A stretch of 51,035 nucleotides of DNA from Acidobacteriota bacterium (GCA_012521815.1 JAAYLR010000103.1:1-51035), one strand, 5' to 3'. Shown: positions 1 through 8,905, counted from the stretch's first letter. Translations and numbers: made by a program. Notes: generated from the letters alone by a model not told the origin.

Positions 1-1437
1 CTCCTCCTCTACGCACTCACCACCTACGGCGGGATCCGCTCGCCCGACGGCGAGGTCGTCTACCGCTCGTGCGAGGCGCTCGGCGAACGCGGTACGTTCG
101 CCGTCGCCGAAGGGCTCGAGTGGCGGGGCTTCGGCACCGCCGCGGGCCGGGACGGGCAGCTCTACCCGGTCTTCGGGCCGCTCCAGACGGTCGCCTGCGT
201 GCCGTTCGATCGCCTCGGCGCCGCCTGGCTCGGGGGGAGCGAGGCGCGGGCGGAGCGCACGCCGGCGGGGATCAGCTACCACGTCGATCGTGGCCTCTTC
301 ACGGCGGTGCGCGGCGGCCGCCCCGCCGCGCCGCTGCCGCACGCCCGCCGCTTCTTCGCGAGCTGGCTCAACGTGGTGGCCGGGGCGGCGGCGGCGCTCC
401 TCTTCCTCCTCCTCGCCCGCCCGGTGGCCGGGGAGCGGACGGCGGCCCTCTACGCGGCGCTCCTCTGTGCCATCGGCTCGCTCGCCTGGCCGTACGCCGG
501 CACCTTCTTCTCCGAGCCGCTCGCGGGCGCCCTCGCGGTGGGAGCGCTCGCGCTGCTGGTACGCACCGACCCCCGGCTGGTGCCCGCTCCCGCGGCCGGT
601 CCGGGTGCGGCCGCCGGGGCGGGGCTCCTCGCCGGCCTTTCGACGACGGCCCACCTCACCTCCGCGCTCTTCCTGCCGCCGTTCGCCCTTTACGCGGCGG
701 CCGCGGCCCCCGCGGGGCGGCGCGGGCGCCAGCTGGCGGCGTTCCTCGCCGGTACGGTGCCGCCGCTCGCGGCGCTCGCGCTCTACGACCAGGCGCGGTT
801 CGGTGCGCTCTTCGAGACCGGCCGGGGGGTCGATCCGGCGGCCGCGGCCGCGCTCGGCTACGGCCGGTTCACGGCTCCCTGGGAGGGGCTCGCGGGGCTG
901 CTCGGGTCGAGCGGCAAGGGACTCTTCTTCTACTGCCCGGCGGTGCTCCTCGGGCTCGGGGCGTGGCCGGCGCTGCGGCGGCGCAACCCCGCGCTCGCCT
1001 GGACGCTCGCCGGCACGGCGCTCCTCCGCGTGGGCTTCGTCGCCGCGCGCAGCGACTGGCACGGCGGCTTCGCGCTCGGCCCCCGGCTGCTCGTGACCCT
1101 CGTGCCGTTCCTCCTCCTGCCGGTCGCCGCGTGGCTCGCCGAGGAGCCGCGGCGGTGGCGGGTCGCGGGCCTCGTGCTGCTTGCCGCGGCGGCCCAGCAG
1201 CTCTACTTCGCGCTCGCCGAGCCGTTCGTCTACCTCCACCTCACGAACCGCCCGGACGGCGACTGGGCCTGGGCGGTCTCGCCGCTCCTCCACCTCTGGG
1301 AGGCGCCGCTCGCGCCGTTCTGGCTCGCGCGCTCCGGGCTGCCGGTGGCGCTCGTCTGGCTCGCCGGGGCCCTCCTCCTCCTGCCGCTGCTCGGCCTCGC
1401 CACCGCCCGCCTCGCCCGCCGGGCGGCTGGTGCCTGA
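1..1437 (+). CDS. Polytopic membrane protein, glycosyltransferase-like; 5' end truncated by the window
   Basis: Frame 1 is open from nt 1 (LLLYALTTYGGIRSPDGEVVYRSCEAL...) through the 199..1437 ORF; many hydrophobic segments; stop at 1435-1437. Confidence 0.7.
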   Translation, partial: LLLYALTTYGGIRSPDGEVVYRSCEALGERGTFAVAEGLEWRGFGTAAGRDGQLYPVFGPLQTVACVPFDRLGAAWLGGSEARAERTPAGISYHVDRGLFTAVRGGRPAAPLPHARRFFASWLNVVAGAAAALLFLLLARPVAGERTAALYAALLCAIGSLAWPYAGTFFSEPLAGALAVGALALLVRTDPRLVPAPAAGPGAAAGAGLLAGLSTTAHLTSALFLPPFALYAAAAAPAGRRGRQLAAFLAGTVPPLAALALYDQARFGALFETGRGVDPAAAAALGYGRFTAPWEGLAGLLGSSGKGLFFYCPAVLLGLGAWPALRRRNPALAWTLAGTALLRVGFVAARSDWHGGFALGPRLLVTLVPFLLLPVAAWLAEEPRRWRVAGLVLLAAAAQQLYFALAEPFVYLHLTNRPDGDWAWAVSPLLHLWEAPLAPFWLARSGLPVALVWLAGALLLLPLLGLATARLARRAAGA

Positions 1438-1456
1438 GCGCCCCGCATCGAGCGGG

Positions 1457-1462
1457 TAGACT
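1457..1462 (+). promoter_or_regulatory. -10-like hexamer TAGACT upstream of the S8 peptidase
   Basis: TAGACT at 1457-1462, about 27 nt before ATG 1489; -35 is weak. Confidence 0.4.
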
Positions 1463-1488
1463 GGCGCCTTTCCGGGAAGGGGGAAGCG

Positions 1489-3750
1489 ATGACGCGAGCT
1501 TTCCGGTGGGCAGCGGGACTGCTCCTGATCTGCGGGCTGAACGGTCCGGCTCTGGCGGAGGTGGCGGTGCGGCTGCCGGCCGCAGTAGCGGCGACGGCCG
1601 ACCTCGCCGGGATGCGGGTGATCGACTACGGCTCGTACGTCTGGGTGACCGGTCCGGAGGCGGACCGCCTCCCCGGCGCCGAGCCGTTCGCCGGGGCGGG
1701 CGAGGTGCGGCTGCCCGGCGTCCGGTTCGATCCGCTCCGCGACGGCGAACCGCCCCTCCCGGCCGGGGTGCTGCCCGATTCGGGCGAGCGCGGGTTGCGG
1801 CTCGTGCAGCTCGTGGGGCCGCCGAAGAGCGCGTGGGTGGATGGCTGGGCGGAGCGAGGGCTCGAGATCGTCGCCTACTTCCCGCACTTCACCTACCTCG
1901 TCCGGGCCGAGCGGGCGGCGGTCGAGGCGGTGGCCGGCGAGGGGTACGTACGCTGGCACGGCCGCTTCGAGCCGCCGTATGCGGTCGATGGCCTGTTCCG
2001 CGCTCGCGGTGCCGCCGGCGACCGGATCGCGCTGCTCCTCGACACGGGCGGTGAGCCCGAAGGGCTCGCGGCGGCGAGCGCCCGGCTCGCCGCCCTCGGG
2101 GCCGGGGTGGAGCGGGTCGCCCGGGCCGCCGCCGACGGCCGCCAGTGGCTCCTCCAGCTCGTGGCGCCCGTGACGCGCGCGGACGCGATCGCGGCCGTGC
2201 CGGGAGCGATCTGGGTCGGCGAGGGGAGCGCCGGCATCCGGCTCGAGGACGAGATGTCGGATCAGATCGTGGCCGGCAACCATCCCGGCGGGACTCCGGT
2301 GCTCGGCTACCGGCCGCACCTCGCCGCCCTCGGCTTCGACGGCACCGGGGTGATCTGGACGATCGCCGACACCGGTGTCGACTGGGATCATCCCGATCTC
2401 GCCAGCCGTCTGGTGGGCGGGCTGACGCCGCCCGGCGCTGCCTGCGACATCCCGGGACAGCCGGGGAGCGACTGCGCCGGGGGCGGGCACGGCACCCACG
2501 TCGCCGGGATCGTCGGCGGCGACGCCACCGCGGGCTTCACCGACGCCGCCGGCTTCCTCTACGGCCTCGGGGTCGCGCCGGCGGTGAGCCTCTTTGCGAT
2601 CAACGTCTTCTCCGACATCGAATTCGAGGAGATCACGGAGGCGGCGCTCGCCGCCGGTTCGATCGGCGCGAACAACTCCTGGGCGAGCGGTGGCGCGGGG
2701 GTCGGCTACACCGCGGCGGCGCGGATCCAGGATCTGCTGGTGCGCGACGGCGACCTCGGCACGACGACGGTGGCCGAGCCGTTCATCCAGGTCTTCTCGG
2801 CCGGCAACTCCGGTCCCGGAGCCTCGACGATCACCGAGCCGAAAGAGGCGAAGAACGTCATCTCGGTGGCCAACAGCCTCAACAAACGGGCGGGCAGCAT
2901 CGACGCGATCGCGACCGGGAGCAGCCGCGGTCCGGCGCGCGACGGGCGGATCCTGCCCACGGTGGCCGCCCCGGGCTCGACGATCGCCTCGACCCGCAAC
3001 GATCTCGGCGGCAACTGCGCCGTGCCGATCGGCGGCACGAACGGCCACTACGCCTTCTGCTCGGGCACGAGCATGGCGGCGCCGCACGTCTCCGGCCTGC
3101 TCGCGGTCGCGAGCGAGTGGTGGCGCGCGCGCACCGGCGGCGATGACTTCAGCCCGGCGATGGCCAAGGCGCTGCTCGTGGCGAGCGCGGTGGACATGGG
3201 GGTGGCGGACGTGCCGAACAACCAGGAGGGGTGGGGCCGGGTGCAGCTCACCCGCCTGATGGCGCCCGGGGTGAGCGCCGCCTATCTCGACCAGACGCAC
3301 CGCTTCGGGGAGAGCGGCGAGGCGTGGAACTGGTACTGCGATGTCGACGTCCCCGGCGAACCGCTGCGGGTCGTCCTCGCCTGGAGCGACGCGGCAGGAG
3401 CGGCGGGCGCGAACCCCGCGCTCGTCAACGACCTCGATCTCACGGTCTCCCACGGCCCCACGAGCTGGCTGGGGAACGTGCTGAGCGGCGGCTGGTCGGT
3501 GAGCGGCGGAAGCGCCGACCGGCTCGCCAACCTCGAGAGCGTCTTCGTCCAGAGCCCCACGGCCGGGCCGGTCGCGATCACGGTCGCGGCGCCGGTGATC
3601 GCCGGCGACGGCGTTCCGTACAACGGCGATCCGACCGATCAGGACTTCGCGCTCGTCTGTATCAACTGCCGGCAGTGCGACTCCGGCGGCTTCTTCTCTG
3701 ACGGCTTCGAGAGCGGGAGCACCAGCGCCTGGGCGGCGGTATTTCCGTAG
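1489..3750 (+). CDS. Secreted S8 family (subtilisin-like) serine peptidase with C-terminal FSDGFESG..SAW motif
   Basis: Signal peptide; catalytic motifs IADTGVDWDHPDL, GHGTHVAGIVGG, GTSMAAPHVSG; ends FFSDGFESGSTSAWAAVFP. Confidence 0.93.
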   Translation: MTRAFRWAAGLLLICGLNGPALAEVAVRLPAAVAATADLAGMRVIDYGSYVWVTGPEADRLPGAEPFAGAGEVRLPGVRFDPLRDGEPPLPAGVLPDSGERGLRLVQLVGPPKSAWVDGWAERGLEIVAYFPHFTYLVRAERAAVEAVAGEGYVRWHGRFEPPYAVDGLFRARGAAGDRIALLLDTGGEPEGLAAASARLAALGAGVERVARAAADGRQWLLQLVAPVTRADAIAAVPGAIWVGEGSAGIRLEDEMSDQIVAGNHPGGTPVLGYRPHLAALGFDGTGVIWTIADTGVDWDHPDLASRLVGGLTPPGAACDIPGQPGSDCAGGGHGTHVAGIVGGDATAGFTDAAGFLYGLGVAPAVSLFAINVFSDIEFEEITEAALAAGSIGANNSWASGGAGVGYTAAARIQDLLVRDGDLGTTTVAEPFIQVFSAGNSGPGASTITEPKEAKNVISVANSLNKRAGSIDAIATGSSRGPARDGRILPTVAAPGSTIASTRNDLGGNCAVPIGGTNGHYAFCSGTSMAAPHVSGLLAVASEWWRARTGGDDFSPAMAKALLVASAVDMGVADVPNNQEGWGRVQLTRLMAPGVSAAYLDQTHRFGESGEAWNWYCDVDVPGEPLRVVLAWSDAAGAAGANPALVNDLDLTVSHGPTSWLGNVLSGGWSVSGGSADRLANLESVFVQSPTAGPVAITVAAPVIAGDGVPYNGDPTDQDFALVCINCRQCDSGGFFSDGFESGSTSAWAAVFP

Positions 3751-3809
3751 CCATCTGCGGCGGGCGGTGCCAGAGGCGGCGCCGACGGCGTAGACTCTCG
3801 CTCTCGGTA

Positions 3810-3834
3810 GCACCGGCACGACTCGTGCCGGTGC
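3810..3834. repeat. 25-nt perfect inverted repeat (12-bp arms, 1-nt centre) just upstream of the GGDEF-TonB gene
   Basis: GCACCGGCACGA-C-TCGTGCCGGTGC; TAGACT at 3791-3796 upstream; ATG at 3842. Confidence 0.85.
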
Positions 3835-3841
3835 GCACCTC

Positions 3842-5140
3842 ATGGATCCGGAGACCCCCACCGACCGTCGTGCCGGGGCACGCCCCGCGAGCGATCCGCT
3901 CGCCGGGTTCCCCCATGCGGAGCCGGGCGGCGAGCTCGCCTTCCGGGATCCGCTCACCGGTCTCCTCAACCGCCGCGCCCTGAACCTCCTCTTCGCGGAG
4001 CGGTGGCGGCCGCTGCTCGCCGCCCACGGCGAGATCACCCTCCTGCTCTTCGATCTCGATCTGTTCAAGCAGATCAACGACGCCTACGGCCACCTCGCCG
4101 GCGATCAGGTCCTGCGGCGGGTGGCGGAGCTGATGCGGGAGACCTTCCGCGCGGAGGATCTCCTCGTCCGCTTCGGCGGTGACGAGTTCGTGGCGGTGCT
4201 GCCCGGAGCCGGCGCCGAGGCGGCGCCGCCGCTGGTGACGCGGCTGCGGGAGGCGCTGGCGGCCGAGAGCCTCCCCGAACCCCTGCGGGCGCGTGCCCGG
4301 CAGCTCCCGCTCGGCTCGAGCGTCGGGATCGCCTCGGCGCCGGCCGATGGGCTCGGCGGCGAGGAGGTGCTGGCGATCGCCGATCGCCGCCTCTACGCCG
4401 AGAAGCGGCAGCGGCGCCGGCCGCGCCGCCGGCGGGCCTGGCTCCTCGCGGCGCTGCTCGCGACGGTGGGCGCGGCCGCCTGGGTGACGGCGCAACGCGA
4501 GGTGCGGCCGCTCGCGATTCCGGTCGCCCCGGCCCCGGTGGCCACCCTCGAGCCGGCGCGGGCGGCCGAGATCGCCGCCCTGCAGGCCCAGGTCGCGCGG
4601 CTGACCGAGGAGCTCGCCGCGGCGCGCCTGGCGCACCCCGCGAATCAGGAGCCGAGCGCCCGGGAGGGGGAGCTCGAGCGGACGATCGCCGCGCTCCAGG
4701 AGGAGCTCGAGCGCCTCTCCGAGCCGCCCGCGCCGGCGCCGGTGCCGCCCCCGTCGCCTCCGGTCCGGGCAACGCCCGCGGCGGCTCCCCCGCCCGCGCC
4801 GGCTCCCGTGCCGGTGGTACGTCCCGCCCCCGCGCCCCGCGCGGAGGCGCCCCGGGTGACGGCGCCCGTGCTCCTTTCGGTCCCCCGGCCGGAGTACCCG
4901 CCGCTCGCCCGGCGCCTGCGCCGGAGCGCGAACGTGGAGCTGCTCGTCGAGATCGACGCGGACGGCCGGGTCACCGCCGTCCGGCAGGAGGGCCCGCCGG
5001 TGGGGCTCGGTTTCGACGAGCGGGCCCGGCAGGCGGCGCTGCGCGCCCGCTACCAGCCCGCCACCCGGGACGGCGAGCCGGTCCCGGGCATGGCGCGCCT
5101 CACCGTGAGCTTCCATCTCGGCGAGGGGGAGGGGCCATGA
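3842..5140 (+). CDS. GGDEF-domain (diguanylate cyclase) protein with TM segment, coiled coil/Pro-rich linker and C-terminal TonB-like domain
   Basis: DPLTGLLNRRAL and RFGGDEFVAVLPG; TM after RRPRRRRAWLLAALLATVGAAAW; C-term PRPEYPPLARRLRRSANVELLVEIDADGRVTAV...ARYQPATRDGEPVPGMARLTVSF resembles TonB_C. Confidence 0.88.
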   Translation: MDPETPTDRRAGARPASDPLAGFPHAEPGGELAFRDPLTGLLNRRALNLLFAERWRPLLAAHGEITLLLFDLDLFKQINDAYGHLAGDQVLRRVAELMRETFRAEDLLVRFGGDEFVAVLPGAGAEAAPPLVTRLREALAAESLPEPLRARARQLPLGSSVGIASAPADGLGGEEVLAIADRRLYAEKRQRRRPRRRRAWLLAALLATVGAAAWVTAQREVRPLAIPVAPAPVATLEPARAAEIAALQAQVARLTEELAAARLAHPANQEPSAREGELERTIAALQEELERLSEPPAPAPVPPPSPPVRATPAAAPPPAPAPVPVVRPAPAPRAEAPRVTAPVLLSVPRPEYPPLARRLRRSANVELLVEIDADGRVTAVRQEGPPVGLGFDERARQAALRARYQPATRDGEPVPGMARLTVSFHLGEGEGP

Positions 5141-5625
5141 ACCCCGGGCCGTGGCGGTGGGAGGCGCTCCATCCGCTGGTGGTCCACTTCCCCGTGGCGC
5201 TCCTGCTCGTCGCGCCCTGGCTGACGCTGCCAGCGTTCTGCCTCCGCCCCCGCCGCGCCCGGCCGTACCTGCTCGCGGCCCTCGCGCTCCTCGCCGTGGC
5301 CACGCTCGCCGCCGGGCTCGCGGCGGCGACGGGCGCCGCGGCGGCGGCGACCGTCCTCCTGCCGGCGGGGGGCGAGGAGCTCCTCGCCCGCCACACGGCG
5401 CTCGGAAGGCTCGTTCCCGCGGGCGCCGGAGTGCTCACCGTGGGGCTGATCGCCCTCCTCGTCCGGTTCGGACGGCGCCCGGTACCACGGCCGGCATGGC
5501 GGCGCACCGCGCTCGCCGCCTGGCTCGTGCTGGCGCTCGCCGTGGCGATCCTGGTGGCGGCCACCGGCGGTGCGGGCGGCCGGCTCGTCCACGAGCTCGG
5601 GGTGCGGGCGGCGGCCGGCGGCTGA
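5137..5625 (+). CDS. DUF2231-like integral membrane protein
   Basis: Four hydrophobic segments, LHPLVVHFPVALLLVAPW start; ATGA overlap with the upstream GGDEF gene. Confidence 0.6.
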   Translation: MNPGPWRWEALHPLVVHFPVALLLVAPWLTLPAFCLRPRRARPYLLAALALLAVATLAAGLAAATGAAAAATVLLPAGGEELLARHTALGRLVPAGAGVLTVGLIALLVRFGRRPVPRPAWRRTALAAWLVLALAVAILVAATGGAGGRLVHELGVRAAAGG

Positions 5626-5644
5626 CGGCGGCGCCCCCGCCGCG

Positions 5645-7246
5645 CTACTGCAGGAACTCTTTCGTGGTCCGGAAGCGGATCCGCGGCCAGTCTTCCATGG
5701 CCGCCTGGAGCCGCCAGGCGGAGGGGGCGAGGTAGACCGGATCGCCGTGGACGTCGTCGGCGAGATGGGGGGAGAAAGCGGTGAGGAACCGCTTCAGCTC
5801 CCCCTCGTCGTCGGCCTCGAGCCAGCGGGCGGTGTGGAGGCTGGTCGTCTCGAAGCGGGCCTCGAGCTCGTACTCGGTGCGGATCCGGTCGGCGAGGACG
5901 TCGAACTGGAGCGGTCCGGCCACCCCCACGATCCACTCGTTGCCGACGCGGGGGCGGAAGACCTGCGCCGCCCCCTCTTCGGCGAGCTGCTGGAGCGCGC
6001 GGCCGAGGTGCTTGGCGCGCAGCGGATCGACCGGACGCACCCGCTGCAGCAGCTCCGGCGCGAAGGAGGGGATGCCGGTGAAGCGGAGCGACTCTCCTTC
6101 GGTGAGGGTGTCGCCGATCCGCAGCAGGCCGTGGTTCGGGATCCCGAGGATGTCGCCCGCGTACGCCTCCTCGGCGAGCTCCCGCTCGCGGGCGAGGAAG
6201 AGGACCGGCGTGTGCACCGCGAACTGCCGGCCGGCGCGCACGTGCCAGAGCCGCATGCCGCGGGTGAACCGCCCGGAGCAGAGGCGCACGAAGGCGATCC
6301 GGTCGCGGTGCTTCGGGTCCATGTTCGCCTGGATCTTGAAGACGAAGCCGGAGACCGCCGCCTCGCCGGGCTCGACGGTCCGTTCCCGCGCCGGCGCGGG
6401 GCGCGGCGGCGGGGCGAGCTCGACGAGCGCGTCGAGCAGCTCGCGCACCCCGAAGCTGTGGAGGGCGGAGCCGAAGAAGACCGGCGTCATCTGCCCGGCG
6501 CGGTACGCCGCCGGGTCGAAGGCGGGGTAGCCGCCGGCGGCGAGCGCCACCTCCTCGCGGAGCTGTTCGAGGGCATGGCGCGGCAGCAGCGTGGCGAGCG
6601 CGGGGTCGTCGAGGCCGCTCACCCGCGCCCGCTCCACCGGCCGCTGCCCGCCGCCGCGGTCGAGCAGCACGAGGCCGTCGTCGAGCAGGTCGTAGCAGCC
6701 GAGGAACTGCCGCCCGGCGCCGACCGGCCAGGTCGCCGGGGTGACGTCGAGCTGCAGGTCGCGCTCGACCTCGTCGAGGAGCGAGAACGGATCCCGCCCT
6801 TCGCGGTCGAGCTTGTTGACGAAGGTGACGATCGGCACGTCGCGCAGCCGGCAGACCTCGAAGAGCTTGCGCGTCTGCGCCTCGATCCCCTTGGCGGCGT
6901 CGAGCACCATCACCGCCGAGTCGACCGCGGTCAGGGTGCGGTAGGTGTCCTCGGAGAAGTCCTGGTGCCCGGGGGTGTCGAGGAGGTTGAAGGTGCAGCC
7001 CCGGTAGTCGAAGGTCATCACCGAGGCGGAGACCGAGATGCCGCGCTCCTGCTCGACCCGCATCCAGTCGGAGTGCGCCCGGCGCCGCTCGCCGCGCGCC
7101 CTGACCTCGCCGGCGAGCTGGATCGCGCCGCCGAGCAGGAGGAGCTTCTCGGTGAGCGTCGTCTTCCCCGCATCGGGGTGGCTGATGATCGCAAAGGTGC
7201 GCCGGCGGGCGACTTCGGCGGCGAGGCGGGTCATGGCGGAGGTCAT
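5645..7246 (-). CDS. prfC: Peptide chain release factor 3 (RF3)
   Basis: MTSAMTRLAAEVARRRTFAIISHPDAGKTTLTEKLLLLGGAIQLAGEVRARG; ERGISVSASVMTFDYRGCTFNLLDTPGHQDFSEDTYRTLTAVDSAVMVLDAAKGIE; start placed at 7246 rather than the longer ORF. Confidence 0.95.
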   Translation of the reverse strand: MTSAMTRLAAEVARRRTFAIISHPDAGKTTLTEKLLLLGGAIQLAGEVRARGERRRAHSDWMRVEQERGISVSASVMTFDYRGCTFNLLDTPGHQDFSEDTYRTLTAVDSAVMVLDAAKGIEAQTRKLFEVCRLRDVPIVTFVNKLDREGRDPFSLLDEVERDLQLDVTPATWPVGAGRQFLGCYDLLDDGLVLLDRGGGQRPVERARVSGLDDPALATLLPRHALEQLREEVALAAGGYPAFDPAAYRAGQMTPVFFGSALHSFGVRELLDALVELAPPPRPAPARERTVEPGEAAVSGFVFKIQANMDPKHRDRIAFVRLCSGRFTRGMRLWHVRAGRQFAVHTPVLFLARERELAEEAYAGDILGIPNHGLLRIGDTLTEGESLRFTGIPSFAPELLQRVRPVDPLRAKHLGRALQQLAEEGAAQVFRPRVGNEWIVGVAGPLQFDVLADRIRTEYELEARFETTSLHTARWLEADDEGELKRFLTAFSPHLADDVHGDPVYLAPSAWRLQAAMEDWPRIRFRTTKEFLQ

Positions 7247-7401
7247 CGCTCCCCGGCGCGGGCTGCCGCGGGCGGGCGGAGGTGGGGTTGCCGGCGAAGG
7301 TGGCGCATCGGATCGTCTCCCGCGGCGGTCGCCTCCGGCGGCCGCGAGGGGGGAGGATGGTATCAACCCCGGGCGCCCGCCGGCAGCATCGCCTCCGGAC
7401 G

Positions 7402-7443
7402 AACAAAGGCCCCGGCCCGCACGCGGCGGGACCGGGGCCTCGG
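7402..7443 (-). terminator. Strong GC hairpin followed by TTTGTT on the minus strand; terminator or attenuator between the sORF and prfC
   Basis: Minus strand GGCCCCGGTCCCGCCGCGTGCGGGCCGGGGCCTTTGTT. Confidence 0.65.
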
Positions 7444-7521
7444 GTTCGTATCGGCGGCGCTGGGTTGCCCTCTGTCGTCGAGGGCCCCCCCGCGGCGCGA
7501 CGTCCGCCCCAGGAGGTACCT

Positions 7522-7569
7522 CTAGGAGGACGCCACCTCCACGAAACCAGGTTGACGACTACTGTCCAC
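7522..7569 (-). CDS. Candidate 15-aa sORF/leader peptide (V/M)DSSRQPGFVEVASS*
   Basis: GTG start 7 nt after GGAGG in AAGGAGGTGGTCCA; TAG stop; six consecutive A/T-ending codons (AGT AGT CGT CAA CCT GGT) in a strongly GC3-biased window. Confidence 0.45.
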   Translation of the reverse strand: MDSSRQPGFVEVASS

Positions 7570-7694
7570 TGGACCACCTCCTTCCTGGGCGTGTCCGTCG
7601 GCGGCGGGCCCCACCCCGCCCGGTCCCTTGGGCCGCCCGAGCCTCTTCGGGACCGCCGCGTCGTCCCTCCCGGACGCGCGGATGGATCCCGTGC

Positions 7695-7723
7695 ATCCTC
7701 GGCCCCGCCGGGCGTTCTGTCAA
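7695..7723 (-). promoter_or_regulatory. Possible promoter TTGACA-17-GAGGAT upstream of the sORF
   Basis: Minus-strand TTGACA (7723-7718), 17-nt spacer, GAGGAT (7700-7695); -35 perfect, -10 weak. Confidence 0.4.
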
Positions 7724-8679
7724 GCCGGGGCGGGGAGCTCCTGCTCCCGGTACCAGGCGACGGTTGCGGCGAGGCCGGTGGCGAGGGGGGTGGGGGGGGT
7801 GCCGAAGCGGGCGGTGAAGCGGGAGTGGTCGACGAGGTAGGGGCGGTCCCACTGGAACTTCAGCTCGGCGAGCTCGCGCAGGAGCGGGACGAAGAGGCCG
7901 AGGAGGCGGAGCAGCGGCCAGGGGAGGACACGCAGGCGGGGCCTGGTGCCGGCGAGCGCGGCGATCCGGGTCACCACCTGACGGAGGGTGACGGGCGGGG
8001 CGTTCGGTACGTGCCAGATCTCGCCGAGAGCCGCGGGCGCATCGGCGACCGCGAGCATGGCGGCGGCGAAGTCGGGCAGGTAGGTGAAGGTGTGCGGCTG
8101 GTCGGCCTCGCCGAGGAGGCTCGCCGGCCGGCCGGCGAGGAGGGGCGCGAAGACCCGCTCGCCCAGCCAGGAGAGGCGCACCCGGGGGCCGTAGAAGTCG
8201 CTCGCCCGCACCAGCGCCACCCGCGCCTCGCCGCGCTCGTGGGCGGCGAGGAAGCGCGCCGCCATCCGGGCGCGGAGCGCCGGCTTGCTCCCGAAGGTGG
8301 TGCCGGGGAGATCCTCCCGGAGCGGCTGCTCCTGCGGGCCGCAGGCGTAGAGGTTGTCGGCGAAGAGGAGCGGCGCCCCGCTCGCCGCGGCGCCCGCCAG
8401 CAGCCCCTCGACGATCGGCGGCCAGAGCTCCCGCCAGCGGGTGAAGTCGACGCCGACGCAGCCGTGGATGACGTCCGCCCCGGTGGCGGCGCGGACCATC
8501 GTCTCCCGGTCGGCGGCGTCGCCGGCCAGGATCTCGACGCCGGGCGGCGCCGCGGCCCGGCCGCTGCGGCAGAGGCCGCGCACCCGCTCTCCGCGGGCCA
8601 CGAGCTGTGCCGTCAGCTCGAGCCCGAGGGGCCCGTTGCAGCCGACCACCAGGTGCAGTCTCGATCCGTCGCTCATCAC
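7720..8679 (-). CDS. NAD-dependent epimerase/dehydratase (SDR family)
   Basis: LHLVVGCNGPLGLELTAQLVARGERVRGLCRS N-terminal Rossmann motif; HTFTYLPDFAAAMLAVAD; extended SDR layout. Confidence 0.85.
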   Translation of the reverse strand: MMSDGSRLHLVVGCNGPLGLELTAQLVARGERVRGLCRSGRAAAPPGVEILAGDAADRETMVRAATGADVIHGCVGVDFTRWRELWPPIVEGLLAGAAASGAPLLFADNLYACGPQEQPLREDLPGTTFGSKPALRARMAARFLAAHERGEARVALVRASDFYGPRVRLSWLGERVFAPLLAGRPASLLGEADQPHTFTYLPDFAAAMLAVADAPAALGEIWHVPNAPPVTLRQVVTRIAALAGTRPRLRVLPWPLLRLLGLFVPLLRELAELKFQWDRPYLVDHSRFTARFGTPPTPLATGLAATVAWYREQELPAPA

Positions 8680-8716
8680 GATTCCCTCCGGAGGGCGATG
8701 GTAGCCGCGTTCGTGA

Positions 8717-8745
8717 TTGACAGTCTCCCGGCCGCTGCCTAGACT
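8717..8745 (+). promoter_or_regulatory. Sigma70-like promoter TTGACA-17-TAGACT for the tRNA cluster
   Basis: TTGACA 8717-8722, TAGACT 8740-8745, 17-nt spacer; predicted TSS about 6 nt before tRNA-Pro. Confidence 0.8.
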
Positions 8746-8757
8746 TCCAGACTCGGT

Positions 8758-8831
8758 CGGGGCGTAGCGCAGCCAGGTAGCGCACCTGCCTTGGGCGCAG
8801 GGGGTCCCCAGTTCAAATCTGGGCGCCCCGA
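8758..8831 (+). tRNA. tRNA-Pro(TGG), CCA not encoded
   Basis: Acceptor CGGGGCG/CGCCCCG, anticodon loop CTTGGGC, T-arm GTTCAAATC. Confidence 0.95.
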
Positions 8832-8905
8832 GATTCGAAAGCCCGCGCCGCCCGCGGCCGAGCGGTCGGCTGGCCGGACGTCGCTGGAGAGACCGAAACC
8901 AGGGG

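Noticed and set aside
5100-7577. 825-aa minus-strand ORF starting at 7577
   Set aside because: Runs out of frame with prfC; its start overlaps the sORF region in a different frame and the body is shadow sequence.
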